Assembly (NCBI RefSeq): GCF_022398325.1 | Contig: NZ_JAKEVD010000016.1 | Location: forward strand, 1-64,000 | Length of the DNA stretch: 64,000 bases | Direction: 5' to 3' | DNA from: Shewanella sp. Isolate13 | GTDB taxonomy: Bacteria > Pseudomonadota > Gammaproteobacteria > Enterobacterales > Shewanellaceae | Shown: piece by piece, positions 46,195 to 58,791 of the stretch | Layout: every line of letters starts with the position of its first letter | Numbering within the stretch: position 1 is the first letter of the stretch | The notes under the pieces: model-generated | What the model was told of the DNA's origin: nothing | Seen by the model: only the letters and a program-made list of their open reading frames with translations | The model's database searches: none | Position numbers and translations under genes: made by a program

Positions 46195-46890
46195 CTATTG
46201 AGCGGCGCTCTTAAGAAACAGCGATGCCAGCTGCAGATCATCTGGGTGAGTCACCTTAATATTATCGGCGCGCCCTGCAACAATCCCGGGGGCAACACCT
46301 GCCCACTCCATAGCCGAGGCTTCGTCAGTAATGAGTGCCCCCGCTGCTAGCGCGTCACCTAGGTTTTGCTTTAGAGCTTGGGCTGGGAAAAACTGCGGCG
46401 TCAGTGCATGCCATAGGTTTTCGCGGCAAACGGTCTCGGTAATTAAGCCCTGTGGATTACTACGCTTCATGGTGTCACGCACCGGGGCGGCTAGAATAGC
46501 GCCCTGTACAAAAGTGCCTGCCGAGGCAATTAACTTATCGATATCTTGATGCGTGAGGCACGGGCGCGCCGCGTCATGCACTAAAACCCAGCTATCTTCG
46601 GCTGCAACCATTAAGGCAGAAAGCACTGAATCGGCACGCTCTTTGCCACCGATTACGGCCTGTAACTTGGAGTGCTTGGCCTGCGCTAAATCTGCAAAAA
46701 ATTCATCTTCCGGGTTGAGCGCGACAATCACCTTTTCGATGCTAGGATGCGATAGAAGGCAGTCTAATGTATGTCCTAAGATACTCTGTTCATTGAGCTG
46801 TAAATACTGCTTAGGAATTTCTGCGCCCATACGACTACCAATTCCGGCAGCGGGAACAATCGCAATAATATGTTTAGGGGTTTGGCTCAT
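46195..46890 (-). CDS. ispD: 2-C-methyl-D-erythritol 4-phosphate cytidylyltransferase
   Basis: A 231-residue nucleotidyltransferase joining CTP and MEP. The N-terminal CTP-binding motif VPAAGIGSRMGAEIPKQYL (about 12-30), VGGKERADSVLSAL-like (VIGGKERADSVLSALMV) and VHDAARPCL are complete, as is LITDEASAMEWAG. GGAGCT lies upstream of the ATG. It precedes ispF and follows ftsB, the standard ftsB-ispD-ispF order. Confidence 0.98.
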   Translation of the reverse strand: MSQTPKHIIAIVPAAGIGSRMGAEIPKQYLQLNEQSILGHTLDCLLSHPSIEKVIVALNPEDEFFADLAQAKHSKLQAVIGGKERADSVLSALMVAAEDSWVLVHDAARPCLTHQDIDKLIASAGTFVQGAILAAPVRDTMKRSNPQGLITETVCRENLWHALTPQFFPAQALKQNLGDALAAGALITDEASAMEWAGVAPGIVAGRADNIKVTHPDDLQLASLFLKSAAQ

Positions 46891-46941
46891 GCTAGAGCTC
46901 CATGTAATAGCGGCATATTTCTATAATTATTTAAGCTGAAA

Positions 46942-47238
46942 TCAGTGACTAGGTTTATCCCCACGATCACCTCCAACGACGCGGAAAAAGGTCTCCCCCT
47001 CTTTAACCATACCCAACTCATTACGGGCTCGCTCTTCTAGGGCCTCGGTACCACTGCGAAGATCATTGATCTCCTCTCTTAAGACTTGGTTTCGAGCAAC
47101 CAATTGCGCATTACTTTGCTGCTGCAGCCTGATTTGCTCCTGCAGATGAAAAGAGTCAGCTAAGCTCTTATCACCCAGCCATAGGCGATACTGGAGCATG
47201 ACAAGTAGAGCAATTAATACAAAAAGAAGCCGTTTCAT
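46942..47238 (-). CDS. ftsB: Cell division protein FtsB
   Basis: A 98-residue bitopic divisome protein. Starting at ATG 47238 (MKRLLFVLIALLVMLQYRLW) gives one membrane helix at about 4-20 and a periplasmic coiled coil at about 28-62 (LQEQIRLQQQSNAQLVARNQ), then ARNELGMVKEGETFFRVV typical of FtsB. A 16-residue upstream extension is unneeded. FtsB links FtsL and FtsQ in activating septal peptidoglycan synthesis. It lies between eno and ispD. Confidence 0.95.
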   Translation of the reverse strand: MKRLLFVLIALLVMLQYRLWLGDKSLADSFHLQEQIRLQQQSNAQLVARNQVLREEINDLRSGTEALEERARNELGMVKEGETFFRVVGGDRGDKPSH

Positions 47239-47285
47239 GATTCTAAATAGCAAGAAATTGAGAATATTAACCAGATAGTACAACA

Positions 47286-47314
47286 AAAAAGGCCACCGAG
47301 TGGTGGCCTTTTTA
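47286..47314 (-). terminator. Terminator of eno
   Basis: AAAAAGGCCACC / GGTGGCCTTTTT with a 4-nt loop, 16 nt after the eno stop codon, separating eno from ftsB. Confidence 0.9.
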
Positions 47315-47328
47315 AAGTTTATAGCGAT

Positions 47329-48636
<1,308 letters not shown>

Positions 48637-48707
48637 TTAAGTTTTAAAGATAAATTTAAAGATAAAAGTAAAACGAAATTCTGTGCAGTTATTACATCGC
48701 TAGAAAC

Positions 48708-48740
48708 AAAAAAACCGCCCCCATAGCATGGGAGCGGTTC
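48708..48740 (-). terminator. Terminator of pyrG
   Basis: AACCGC-CCCAT / ATGGG-GCGGTT with one mismatch, loop AGC; T7 follows on the minus strand. 9 nt after the pyrG stop codon. Confidence 0.88.
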
Positions 48741-48747
48741 TGCGTAA

Positions 48748-50451
<1,704 letters not shown>

Positions 50452-50503
50452 TTATACCAAAGCAACCGGGATTCGACAAACTAGAATTAACTTAAAACTT
50501 AAG

Positions 50504-51307
50504 TTATTTATTCGACTCATCCTGTTTCACTCGGTTCCAGTACCCATCCAGCTCTTCAAGAGTGTGTTCATTTAAGGCTCGACCATCGGCTTGCGCATAA
50601 GCTTCGACACCTCTAAAGCGCCTTTCAAACTTTTGATTCGCTTGCCTTAACGCTTTTTCTGGCTCCACACCTAAATGCCTCGCAAGATTCACCACGGCAA
50701 ACAAGAGATCGCCCATTTCGTCTTGCACTTTCGCCTCATCGACTGTGTCTTGTTCAACTTCAAAAATAACTTCGTCGATCTCCTCATGGATTTTGGCGAC
50801 CACAGGCTTTAGCTCTGCCCAGTCAAACCCCACCCGCGCGACACGTTTTTGGATCTTCATCGAACGCGATAACGCCGGTAGCGCCAGTGGTATATCATCG
50901 AGCACAGAGTCAAGCGAGCGTTGACTGCGCTCTTCCGCCTTTAACTGTTCCCAATTTTGCTTTATCTGCGCGGTACTGGTAGTGGCTAAATCTTCAAATA
51001 CATGGGGGTGGCGACGAGTGAGCTTAGTGCAGATCCGCTCAACCACAGTATCAAAATCAAAAAGCCCCTGCTCTTTACCAAGCTGGCAGTAAAACACCAC
51101 CTGAAACAGCAAGTCTCCTAGCTCATCGGGTAACTCATCGAGTGCCATACGCTCAATGGTATCGGCGACCTCATAGGCTTCCTCTAGGGTAAAGGGCACA
51201 ATAGTTTGAAATTCCTGAGCCCTGTCCCAGGGGCATCCCGTCTTGGGGTCACGCAGCTTTTGCATAATTGCTAACAAAGGTTGGGTGTCACCCATTTTCT
51301 TAGTCAT
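50504..51307 (-). CDS. mazG: Nucleoside triphosphate pyrophosphohydrolase MazG
   Basis: A 267-residue all-alpha NTP pyrophosphatase with two MazG repeats: residues about 15-120 (CPWDRAQEFQTIVPFTLEEA, ELPDELGDLLFQVVFYCQL) and about 165-260 (EEIDEVIFEVEQDT, DEMGDLLFAVVNLARHLG). The EExxE and ExxD metal-binding motifs are present. In E. coli MazG lowers ppGpp-linked stress effects and lies after mazEF; here there are no mazEF genes and it follows relA directly. AGGATCC precedes the start. Confidence 0.96.
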   Translation of the reverse strand: MTKKMGDTQPLLAIMQKLRDPKTGCPWDRAQEFQTIVPFTLEEAYEVADTIERMALDELPDELGDLLFQVVFYCQLGKEQGLFDFDTVVERICTKLTRRHPHVFEDLATTSTAQIKQNWEQLKAEERSQRSLDSVLDDIPLALPALSRSMKIQKRVARVGFDWAELKPVVAKIHEEIDEVIFEVEQDTVDEAKVQDEMGDLLFAVVNLARHLGVEPEKALRQANQKFERRFRGVEAYAQADGRALNEHTLEELDGYWNRVKQDESNK

Positions 51308-51383
51308 TTAAAGGATCCTAATTTGTCTCTAATATTGTTTTGCCCTAGCAACTATTGTAAATGGGCTTGATAGAGCCGCAAAT

Positions 51384-51412
51384 AAAAACGGCAACCTGAA
51401 GTTGCCGTTTTA
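51384..51412 (-). terminator. Terminator of relA
   Basis: AAAACGGCAAC / GTTGCCGTTTT with loop CTGAA, 16 nt after the relA stop codon. mazG downstream may thus need its own promoter or read-through. Confidence 0.85.
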
Positions 51413-51427
51413 TCAATCTGTATTCAG

Positions 51428-53635
51428 TTATAGCCTGCGTGCTTGGATCACGCCATCTACCTGGTTTATTTTCGATAACACTTTCGATAAACCATCTAGA
51501 TTGTATAACTCAAGTTCCAGCTCGATGGTTGCCGTTTGTGTTTTGACATCTGAGGTCGAACTCATCGCCATCACATGGGTTTTCTCTGCGGCTAATACCG
51601 AGGTTAAATCCCGCAGTAAGCCCGAACAGTCGTTGGCTAGGATACTTAAACGGATCTTATAACCACCGGAATAGTTCTCACCCCAAACCACATCGACCGA
51701 TCGCTCAGGTGCGGCACGTATAAGCTCTTTAACTTGATCGCAGTCGGCTCTGTGAACCGAGATCCCGCGCCCCTTAGTAATAAAACCGAAGATCTCATCA
51801 CCCGGTACTGGCTGACAACACTTGGCAATATGGCTCATCAAGTTACCAACACCGTTGACCTCGACCTGACCCTTGCCCTTTTTGGGTGCCTTGCTCTGAC
51901 TCTTCTTAACTAAATCTTCAACCGCCTCTTCGTCGGTGAGTTCTTTAGTGCGAAGGCGACTTTGAACATGGTTCACCACCTGATTAAGGCGTACATCTCC
52001 GCCGCCAATCCCGGCGAGTAGATCGTCCATGCTCACCAAGTTGAATCGCTCTACCGCTGATTTCGCATCCTTGATGTGAAGGTTAATTCGAGAAAGCTCG
52101 GCTTCAAGCATCTCTCGACCTGCGACAATATTCTTATCTCTATCTTGCTGCTTAAACCAGTGCTGGATCTTCGAGCGAGCACGGGAGGTCTGAATATAGC
52201 CCAAGTTTGGATTGAGCCAATCACGCTTAGGGTTCGGGTGCTTAGAGGTAATGATCTCGATGCGCTGTCCCGTCTCGACCTGATAGGTAAACTGCACGAT
52301 ACGGCCATCGACCTTAGCACCGATACACTTATGCCCAACATGGGAGTGAATATAGTAAGCAAAGTCGAGTACAGTTGATCCCAACGGCAAGTCGACCACT
52401 TCGCCACTTGGCGTGAACACATAGACTCGATCCTCAAAGACCTGACTACGCACCTCATCGACCAAATTGCCGCTTTCGGCCACATCTTCCTGCCACTGCA
52501 GAATTTTACGTAGCCAGTTGATCTTATCTTCATAACCGCTCTGTTTACCGCTGGCACTGCCCTCTTTATACTTCCAGTGCGCTGCGACCCCAAGCTCAGC
52601 ATCTTCATGCATCTGCTCGGTACGAATTTGGATCTCGACAGTTTTTCCTTCCGGCCCCACCACCACGGTATGAATAGACTGGTAGCCATTAGGCTTAGGG
52701 TTAGCCACGTAGTCATCGAACTCACGTGGAATATGGTGCCACAGCGTATGCACCACGCCTAAGGCGCCATAACAATCTTGCAGGCGATCGGTCACGATAC
52801 GTACAGCGCGGACGTCAAACAGCTCATCAAATTTAAGCTGCTTGCCCTTCATCTTCTTCCAGATACTGTAGATATGCTTAGGTCTGCCATAGACCTTAGC
52901 GCGGATCTGGTCTTGATCTAGACGTGCCTGTAGCTGATTGACGAAATCATCGATAAAGGTCTCTCTATCGAGGCGCTTACCATCGAGCTGCTTGGCGATA
53001 TCTTTATAGGTTTGTGGGTGCAGGTAACGGAATGAGATGTCTTCCAGTTCCCACTTAAGCTGACCAATACCAAGGCGGTTAGCCAGTGGCGCATAGATAT
53101 CGGCGATTTCGCGGGCGATAAGGACTTTAACCTCCTCATCGGCATTCTTAATCTCACGTAGCAGACAGATACGCTCGGCAAGTTTTATCACCACCGCACG
53201 CACATCTTCCACCATGGCTAATAACATCTTACGAATATTATCGATCTGCGGTTCACCGCTGCGGGTCTGATTATCGACCTTAAGCGCACCGATGGCGTTC
53301 ATGGTCTCTACACTCGATACCAAGACGGCCAGCTTAGCGCCAAACTCCTCTTCGACATCTTCTTGAGTGATAAGACCCGCATCAAACACCACAAACAAAA
53401 TGGCGGCCTGTAAGGTTTCAATATCCATATTCAGTGGCGCGAGGATCTCTATCATCTCGCGCGCACGTCTTAACACGGTAACGTTCGCTTCTTTCTTTTG
53501 GCCCACAAGCAGTTCAACCCGCTCAATTAAGGCCAACAGAGTTTGCGCTTCCGAAGCATCACTAATATAACGTTGCACCCACTTATCGATTTGAAAGTCA
53601 GGGTCGCTAAAATGTGCTTCACGAACAGATACCAT
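51428..53635 (-). CDS. relA: GTP pyrophosphokinase (ppGpp synthetase I)
   Basis: A 735-residue RSH protein that makes (p)ppGpp on stalled ribosomes. The N-terminal pseudo-hydrolase domain has lost the HD metal site (AILFVVFDAGLITQEDVEEE where SpoT has His-Asp), as in all RelA. The synthetase domain spans about 240-400 (RAKVYGRPKHIYSIWKKMKG, FDELFDVRAVRIVTD, PKPNGYQSIHTVVVG). TGS, helical, zinc-finger-type (HIAKCCQPVPGDEIFGFIT) and ACT domains follow. AAGGAA precedes the start. It lies after rlmD, the usual neighbour. Confidence 0.98.
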   Translation of the reverse strand: MVSVREAHFSDPDFQIDKWVQRYISDASEAQTLLALIERVELLVGQKKEANVTVLRRAREMIEILAPLNMDIETLQAAILFVVFDAGLITQEDVEEEFGAKLAVLVSSVETMNAIGALKVDNQTRSGEPQIDNIRKMLLAMVEDVRAVVIKLAERICLLREIKNADEEVKVLIAREIADIYAPLANRLGIGQLKWELEDISFRYLHPQTYKDIAKQLDGKRLDRETFIDDFVNQLQARLDQDQIRAKVYGRPKHIYSIWKKMKGKQLKFDELFDVRAVRIVTDRLQDCYGALGVVHTLWHHIPREFDDYVANPKPNGYQSIHTVVVGPEGKTVEIQIRTEQMHEDAELGVAAHWKYKEGSASGKQSGYEDKINWLRKILQWQEDVAESGNLVDEVRSQVFEDRVYVFTPSGEVVDLPLGSTVLDFAYYIHSHVGHKCIGAKVDGRIVQFTYQVETGQRIEIITSKHPNPKRDWLNPNLGYIQTSRARSKIQHWFKQQDRDKNIVAGREMLEAELSRINLHIKDAKSAVERFNLVSMDDLLAGIGGGDVRLNQVVNHVQSRLRTKELTDEEAVEDLVKKSQSKAPKKGKGQVEVNGVGNLMSHIAKCCQPVPGDEIFGFITKGRGISVHRADCDQVKELIRAAPERSVDVVWGENYSGGYKIRLSILANDCSGLLRDLTSVLAAEKTHVMAMSSTSDVKTQTATIELELELYNLDGLSKVLSKINQVDGVIQARRL

Positions 53636-53851
53636 TGAATTTGATTCCTTTACATACCCCAGATAGAGATTAACAAACCCTTAACTCTACCTTTTAAATT
53701 GATAAGCACTATATTCGCCATTCAGCCGTTATTGTCAATGCGCAAAAGCAGACAATTGCTACTAAAAACAGCTATAGCGCCATACTTTGAATTGTATGAG
53801 TTATATTTAAGCAAAAGGTTTCACTAAATGTATCTATTTGTGTCTTTTTGT
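53636..53851. other. Intergenic region upstream of relA
   Basis: 216 nt between rlmD and relA, AT-rich, same strand; presumably holds the relA promoter. No clear hairpin or ORF. Confidence 0.4.
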
Positions 53852-55189
53852 TTAATTTTTTAACTCAAACAGTGCCATTGACTCCAAGTGATGGGTTTGT
53901 GGGAACATATCCACTAATCCAATCTTTTTAAGTTGATAACCTTGCGACAAAATCACTTCACTATCACGGGCTAGGCTAGCAGGATTACAGGAAACATAGA
54001 CTAAGGCTTTAGGTTTTAGTTTCTTCAGTGATTGCATGCTCTCATAGGCCCCCGCTCGAGCCGGATCGATTAACATCTTATCGACTTTACCTAGCCAAGG
54101 CTCTTTCGATAGATCTGCGCTGAGATCCGCATGATAAAATGAGACCTTATCTAAACCGCTCAGCTTAGCATTCACTCTTGCCTGCTCAACCATAGCCTGC
54201 ACACCTTCAACACCAATCACCTCGGCGCCATCTTTAGCCAGTGGCAGACTGAAATTGCCGATCCCACAGAACAGATCTAACACTCGCTCACCCGCCTTGG
54301 GTGATAGCCACTCAACGGCTTGACTGACCATGGCTTGGTTTACTTGACCGTTCACTTGAATAAAGTTGCCAGGCGAGAAGTTAAGTTTGACTTGGTTATC
54401 ATCGAAACCATAATAAGGCTGCTCACCCGTGCCATTTAAATGCTCGCATTGCCCCTCATCACCTTGTAGTAAGACGATCACAGCATGCTTTTCGGCAAAC
54501 TCAACTAACCTAGCCTTATCCTTATCCGATAGTCCCTTAGTCACGCGAAGCACCACAAAGTTACCGTTATCGGCTTGGGTGAGTTCAACGTGGCCTAGGG
54601 CTTTCTTACCGCTTAACTGATTAAGCATAAAAGCCAAGTCTGGGATCAAGGCCGACAACGGCTCAGCTAACACGGCGCAGGACTGGATCTCAACCACGTC
54701 ACTGCTGCTACCCGCCCTAAAACCTAAGCTAATATGCTTGGTATTTTTATCAAACCATGTGGCTAAACGGGCGCGGCGGCGATAGTGCCACGCATTATCG
54801 CTTAGGGTGTCACACACTTCACCCGCCTGAGCCTGGGCAAACTTATTCACCAAATCAACCAAGGTATTGGCTTTATGTTGACGCTGAGCGTCAATATCAA
54901 GATGCTGCAGATCACAGCCACCACATTTATCGAAATGTGGGCATAAAGCTGAAACTCGCTCCGCCGAGCGCTTCTCAATTTTTAGTAGCTTTCCTCGAGC
55001 AAACTTTTTCTTCTGCTCCGTTAGCTGCACCGATACGGTTTCATCGGGCAGCGCGCCACTGATGAAAACAATCTTACCGTCGTGGTGAGCGATACCTGCA
55101 CCTAGGTGATCCAGTTGCGTCACCTTCAGCGATAACTTCGACGATAATTGCTTAGATCTATTTGGTTTTGCTTTAAAAAATTGTGCCAT
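53852..55189 (-). CDS. rlmD: 23S rRNA m5U1939 methyltransferase RlmD
   Basis: A 445-residue RNA methyltransferase of the RlmD/TrmA family (formerly RumA). A TRAM domain occupies about 20-75. The iron-sulfur cysteines Cys83, Cys89 and Cys92 are in [17 protein letters not shown], with a further Cys in [11 protein letters not shown]. The SAM site is in [16 protein letters not shown] and the catalytic Cys in [19 protein letters not shown] 55189 is preferred; a 14-residue longer frame is possible. It is transcribed away from barA, its usual divergent neighbour. Confidence 0.97.
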   Translation of the reverse strand: MAQFFKAKPNRSKQLSSKLSLKVTQLDHLGAGIAHHDGKIVFISGALPDETVSVQLTEQKKKFARGKLLKIEKRSAERVSALCPHFDKCGGCDLQHLDIDAQRQHKANTLVDLVNKFAQAQAGEVCDTLSDNAWHYRRRARLATWFDKNTKHISLGFRAGSSSDVVEIQSCAVLAEPLSALIPDLAFMLNQLSGKKALGHVELTQADNGNFVVLRVTKGLSDKDKARLVEFAEKHAVIVLLQGDEGQCEHLNGTGEQPYYGFDDNQVKLNFSPGNFIQVNGQVNQAMVSQAVEWLSPKAGERVLDLFCGIGNFSLPLAKDGAEVIGVEGVQAMVEQARVNAKLSGLDKVSFYHADLSADLSKEPWLGKVDKMLIDPARAGAYESMQSLKKLKPKALVYVSCNPASLARDSEVILSQGYQLKKIGLVDMFPQTHHLESMALFELKN

Positions 55190-55286
55190 TTTACTCTCAA
55201 AATAGATAAAAAACTGGCCAACACAGGTCAATATCTGGCAGTCTATCGATTACAAACACTATATTTAATGGTAACCCATACAAAGA

Positions 55287-58079
55287 ATGAATAATGCCAA
55301 CGATATGACCAAATACAGCCTTCGCTCGTGGGTTCTGGTACTGGCGTTAGCCCCAACAATCTTAGTGGGTTTTTTATTAGGTAGTTATTTTACCATAAAT
55401 AGATTCTATGAACTCGAAGAAACGCTCATAGGACAAGCTAGCAATATCATCGAGCCCTTAGCAATCGCTGCCGAAGTGGGCCTTGAGACCAAAGATTTCG
55501 AAACCAGCAAACGGTTAATCACCTCCGCACAATTAAATAAAGCCTCGCTAGTGCAGTTTATTGCTATTTTCGATGCCAATAATCGAGTGGTCGTCACCTC
55601 CCATCATTATAAGAACCACGAGATGATGCGCTACGATAAGCCGCTGGACTCTATGCTGCGTACCGAGCTGGAACAGGTCGGCGACAGCATGATTTTACGT
55701 AGCCCCATCTATAAGAGCAGTGATGCGCCGGTAATCGGTTTCGACAGCGCCACGCCTGCCACCCGCTCTAATGCCACGAAAATCGGCTATATCGCCATCT
55801 TAATCAACAAAGAAAACGCCCTCTTACAGCAACATAGAGCCGGGGTTATCGCCTTTATTATTGTGATGATTGGCGTACAGTTAAACCTGTTCTTTACCTT
55901 CCGCTTACTTAAGAACGTAACCCAACCTATTACCGATATGGTGCGGGTCGTCGCCAAGATCCGTGAGGGTAAACTCGATACACGCTTAAACGGTAACCTG
56001 ATTGGTGAGCTGGACTTACTTAGACGAGGCATCAATGCGATGGCCGGTTCGCTATCGGAGTACCATGATGAGATGCAACAAAACATCGATCAAGCCACCT
56101 CTGACTTACGCGAGACTCTAGAGCAGATCGAGATCCAAAACGTTGAACTGGATATGGCAAAGAAACGTGCCCAAGAGGCCAGTCGTATCAAGTCGGAGTT
56201 CCTCGCCAATATGTCCCACGAGCTTAGAACCCCACTTAACGGTGTGATCGGTTTTGCAAAACAGCTATTAAAGACTCCTTTGCATTCAAGCCAACAAGAC
56301 TATATCCGCACCATCGAGCGTAGCGCCACCAACCTGTTGAGTATCATTAACGACATTCTCGACTTCTCTAAACTCGAAGCAGGCAAGATGGTACTCGAAA
56401 ACATCCCCTTCTCACTACGTGAAACTGTAGAAGAGACGGTTACCATGCTATCGAGCAGCGCGAGAGAGAAAGAGCTGGAGCTGGTGATTGATGTCGACTC
56501 GGGGATCCCTGAGGATGTCACCGGCGATGCGATGCGTTTTAGTCAGATCATCACCAACTTAGTCGGTAACGCCATTAAGTTCACGGATAAGGGGAGCGTT
56601 CAACTCAAGTTACAGCTCGAAGAGATTATCGATGGCAAAGCCCACCTACGCTGTGAGATCATCGACACAGGGATCGGCATCGATGCCCAGCAACAAGCAT
56701 CGCTGTTCCAAGCTTTTGGTCAAGCAGACTCCTCAATTTCTCGTCGCTTCGGCGGCACAGGACTAGGGCTCGTCATCACCAAGCGTCTGGTCAATCGCAT
56801 GGGCGGGCAAATAGGTTGTTACTCTGAGCCTGATGTAGGCTCAACGTTTTGGTTCTCTCTGCCACTAAATATCAGCCAGTACTCCATCAACAACACTGTG
56901 CCACTCATGTCACTTGAAGGTAAGAGCATTCTGTTGTTTGAGCCAAGCACACTGTCTCAGCATGCCATAGAACTCATGCTGCAGCGTTGGGGAATGAAGG
57001 TCACCCTAGTAAAATCAACTAAGCAACTTGAATTTATTACCACTCAGTCTCAGCATAGTTTTGACTATTCGCTAATGAGCTGCCGCGCCATCACCGCATC
57101 CAAGGAGCCTGCGGCTGTACTGAGCTTAGCCAAAAAGAAAATTGATAACTTATTGCTGATCTCCGACTGCAGCGAACAAGAAGCGATCTATTCCCAGCTG
57201 CGCCCCTATATCGACCAGCAGATCTCTATGCCTATCGGAGAGAAGAAGCTCGCCAGTTCACTACTTAATCCTCATTCAGATATCGTAAGTGAAACGCTTA
57301 CTGCTCCAACAGCGATCCAAGCCCCGGCTAAACTGGAGAGCCTGAGTGTTTTAGCCGTTGACGATAATCCGGCCAACCTTAAACTTATCGACACCCTGCT
57401 CAGAGAACTCGTCACCCATGTACAGGTAGCCGACAACGGCGAGCTTGCCGTAAAACTGGCAAAAGAGCGCAGCTACGACTTAATCTTTATGGACATTCAA
57501 ATGCCGGGGACAGACGGCATCACGGCGACCAAACAGATCCGCGCCAACTCGGCAAACCGTAACACACCTATTATCGCGGTCACCGCACACGCCATCGCCG
57601 AAGAGCGAGAGCGGATCTCCTCTAGCGGCATGGATGGCTATCTGCCAAAACCTATCGATGAAGCCGCCCTGAAAGGGGTCATCACTCGCTGGCGAAGCAA
57701 ACCTAAGTTTACCCACTTCGATCTGCGCACACTTAATTGGGAACTTTGTTTGACCCAAGCCAATAACAAGCCAGACTTAGCACTGGACATGCTAAAGATG
57801 CTATTAAAATCACTGCCAGAGACGGTTGAGCATATTGAGCTCGCGCTCGCCAGCTCAGATAATGACAAGATGCTTGCCTGTATCCATAAGCTTCACGGTG
57901 CCTGCTGTTACTGTGGAGTGCCAACGACCCAAGCACTTTGCCAAGAAATTGAGTCAGGATTAAAGCGTGGCGTGCCAGTAGAAGATGTCGAACCGGAAAT
58001 ACTTGAGTTACTTGATGAACTAACTAAGGTAGAATCTGCCGCTAATCAAGTGATCTCCCAGCTATCAGTGGATATATAA
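55287..58079 (+). CDS. barA: BarA-type hybrid sensor histidine kinase
   Basis: A 930-residue tripartite phosphorelay kinase. First membrane helix about 13-33, a periplasmic sensor region to 185, second helix about 186-205, HAMP to 260, then a coiled coil. HisKA has His310 in FLANMSHELRTPLNGVIGFA, and the ATPase domain has GTGLGLVITKRL near 490. A first receiver-like domain (about 540-650) has lost the acceptor Asp. The second (about 680-800) keeps it, Asp736 in LIFMDIQMPGTDG. Hpt His870 is in IHKLHGACCYCG. In the BarA/UvrY pathway this induces CsrB-type RNAs that sequester CsrA (encoded at 33.3 kb). Divergent from rlmD. Confidence 0.95.
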   Translation: MNNANDMTKYSLRSWVLVLALAPTILVGFLLGSYFTINRFYELEETLIGQASNIIEPLAIAAEVGLETKDFETSKRLITSAQLNKASLVQFIAIFDANNRVVVTSHHYKNHEMMRYDKPLDSMLRTELEQVGDSMILRSPIYKSSDAPVIGFDSATPATRSNATKIGYIAILINKENALLQQHRAGVIAFIIVMIGVQLNLFFTFRLLKNVTQPITDMVRVVAKIREGKLDTRLNGNLIGELDLLRRGINAMAGSLSEYHDEMQQNIDQATSDLRETLEQIEIQNVELDMAKKRAQEASRIKSEFLANMSHELRTPLNGVIGFAKQLLKTPLHSSQQDYIRTIERSATNLLSIINDILDFSKLEAGKMVLENIPFSLRETVEETVTMLSSSAREKELELVIDVDSGIPEDVTGDAMRFSQIITNLVGNAIKFTDKGSVQLKLQLEEIIDGKAHLRCEIIDTGIGIDAQQQASLFQAFGQADSSISRRFGGTGLGLVITKRLVNRMGGQIGCYSEPDVGSTFWFSLPLNISQYSINNTVPLMSLEGKSILLFEPSTLSQHAIELMLQRWGMKVTLVKSTKQLEFITTQSQHSFDYSLMSCRAITASKEPAAVLSLAKKKIDNLLLISDCSEQEAIYSQLRPYIDQQISMPIGEKKLASSLLNPHSDIVSETLTAPTAIQAPAKLESLSVLAVDDNPANLKLIDTLLRELVTHVQVADNGELAVKLAKERSYDLIFMDIQMPGTDGITATKQIRANSANRNTPIIAVTAHAIAEERERISSSGMDGYLPKPIDEAALKGVITRWRSKPKFTHFDLRTLNWELCLTQANNKPDLALDMLKMLLKSLPETVEHIELALASSDNDKMLACIHKLHGACCYCGVPTTQALCQEIESGLKRGVPVEDVEPEILELLDELTKVESAANQVISQLSVDI

Positions 58080-58080
58080 G

Positions 58081-58686
58081 ATGACAAACAAACAGGGATT
58101 TTTTAAACGCCTAAAAGCATTAGAGTTACCCCAGAAAAAGCTTTTTGCGGTTGCCCTATGCCAACGCATGCTGCCTAACTATCAGCTTTTTTCTGAAGTG
58201 TGTGAATTTGGCGATCCAAAAGTACTCGATACCTTGCTAAACCTACTTTGGCAATCGATGTACGACAACAAGCTCAAGCTGAACATAGATATCTACCTTG
58301 AGCGCCTAGAAGATAACACGCCAGATCCTAGCGATTTTGATGTTTACGGTGTCTATCCTGCTATGGATGCCGCAGTCGCATTGACCTCGCTGATCAGTGC
58401 ACTACAGAGCAAAGTAGAAGAAGATATCACCAACATCAGTAAGCTATCGTCATCGACTGTCGCCAACTATATTGAAGCGACCTGTGAGCAAGAGTTCAAA
58501 AATGAAGATGCGCTCGATGACTATATCTTCGGTCATGAAGTGATGCTTGAAGAGAAAGAGATGCAAGAGTCTCTTTTACAGATCATCGAAGAAAACCCGT
58601 CGATGAAGGCCGATTTCATCAAAGGGCTACGCAAAGAAATCGTTGAGATTGGTGTATCAAATATCGGTATCGAAGCCCCCCGCTAA
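58081..58686 (+). CDS. DUF416 (YjaG-like) protein
   Basis: A 201-residue soluble acidic protein, all-helical in outlook. The sequence KLFAVALCQRMLPNYQLFSE and the later VYGVYPAMDAAVALTSLISA block are characteristic of the DUF416/YjaG family of gammaproteobacteria. Function is unknown. The ATG lies 1 nt after the barA stop codon, so it is translated from the same transcript, an uncommon partnership. No membrane helix or signal peptide. I infer cotranscription; a role in BarA signalling is only a possibility. Confidence 0.88.
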   Translation: MTNKQGFFKRLKALELPQKKLFAVALCQRMLPNYQLFSEVCEFGDPKVLDTLLNLLWQSMYDNKLKLNIDIYLERLEDNTPDPSDFDVYGVYPAMDAAVALTSLISALQSKVEEDITNISKLSSSTVANYIEATCEQEFKNEDALDDYIFGHEVMLEEKEMQESLLQIIEENPSMKADFIKGLRKEIVEIGVSNIGIEAPR

Positions 58687-58791
58687 TACAGAGCAGCTCG
58701 TAGCTATGAGCGCGTAACGGATCACTCTTATCGTTAGGCGCCCATCAAGCTCACATCAAGCACCGCTGTCAGCATAAGGCACAGGCCTTAA

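Noticed and set aside
52051-52725. 224-codon minus-strand frame within relA.
   Set aside because: Out-of-frame shadow of relA; composition rich in Ser/Arg/Met as expected of a shifted frame, with no independent signal.
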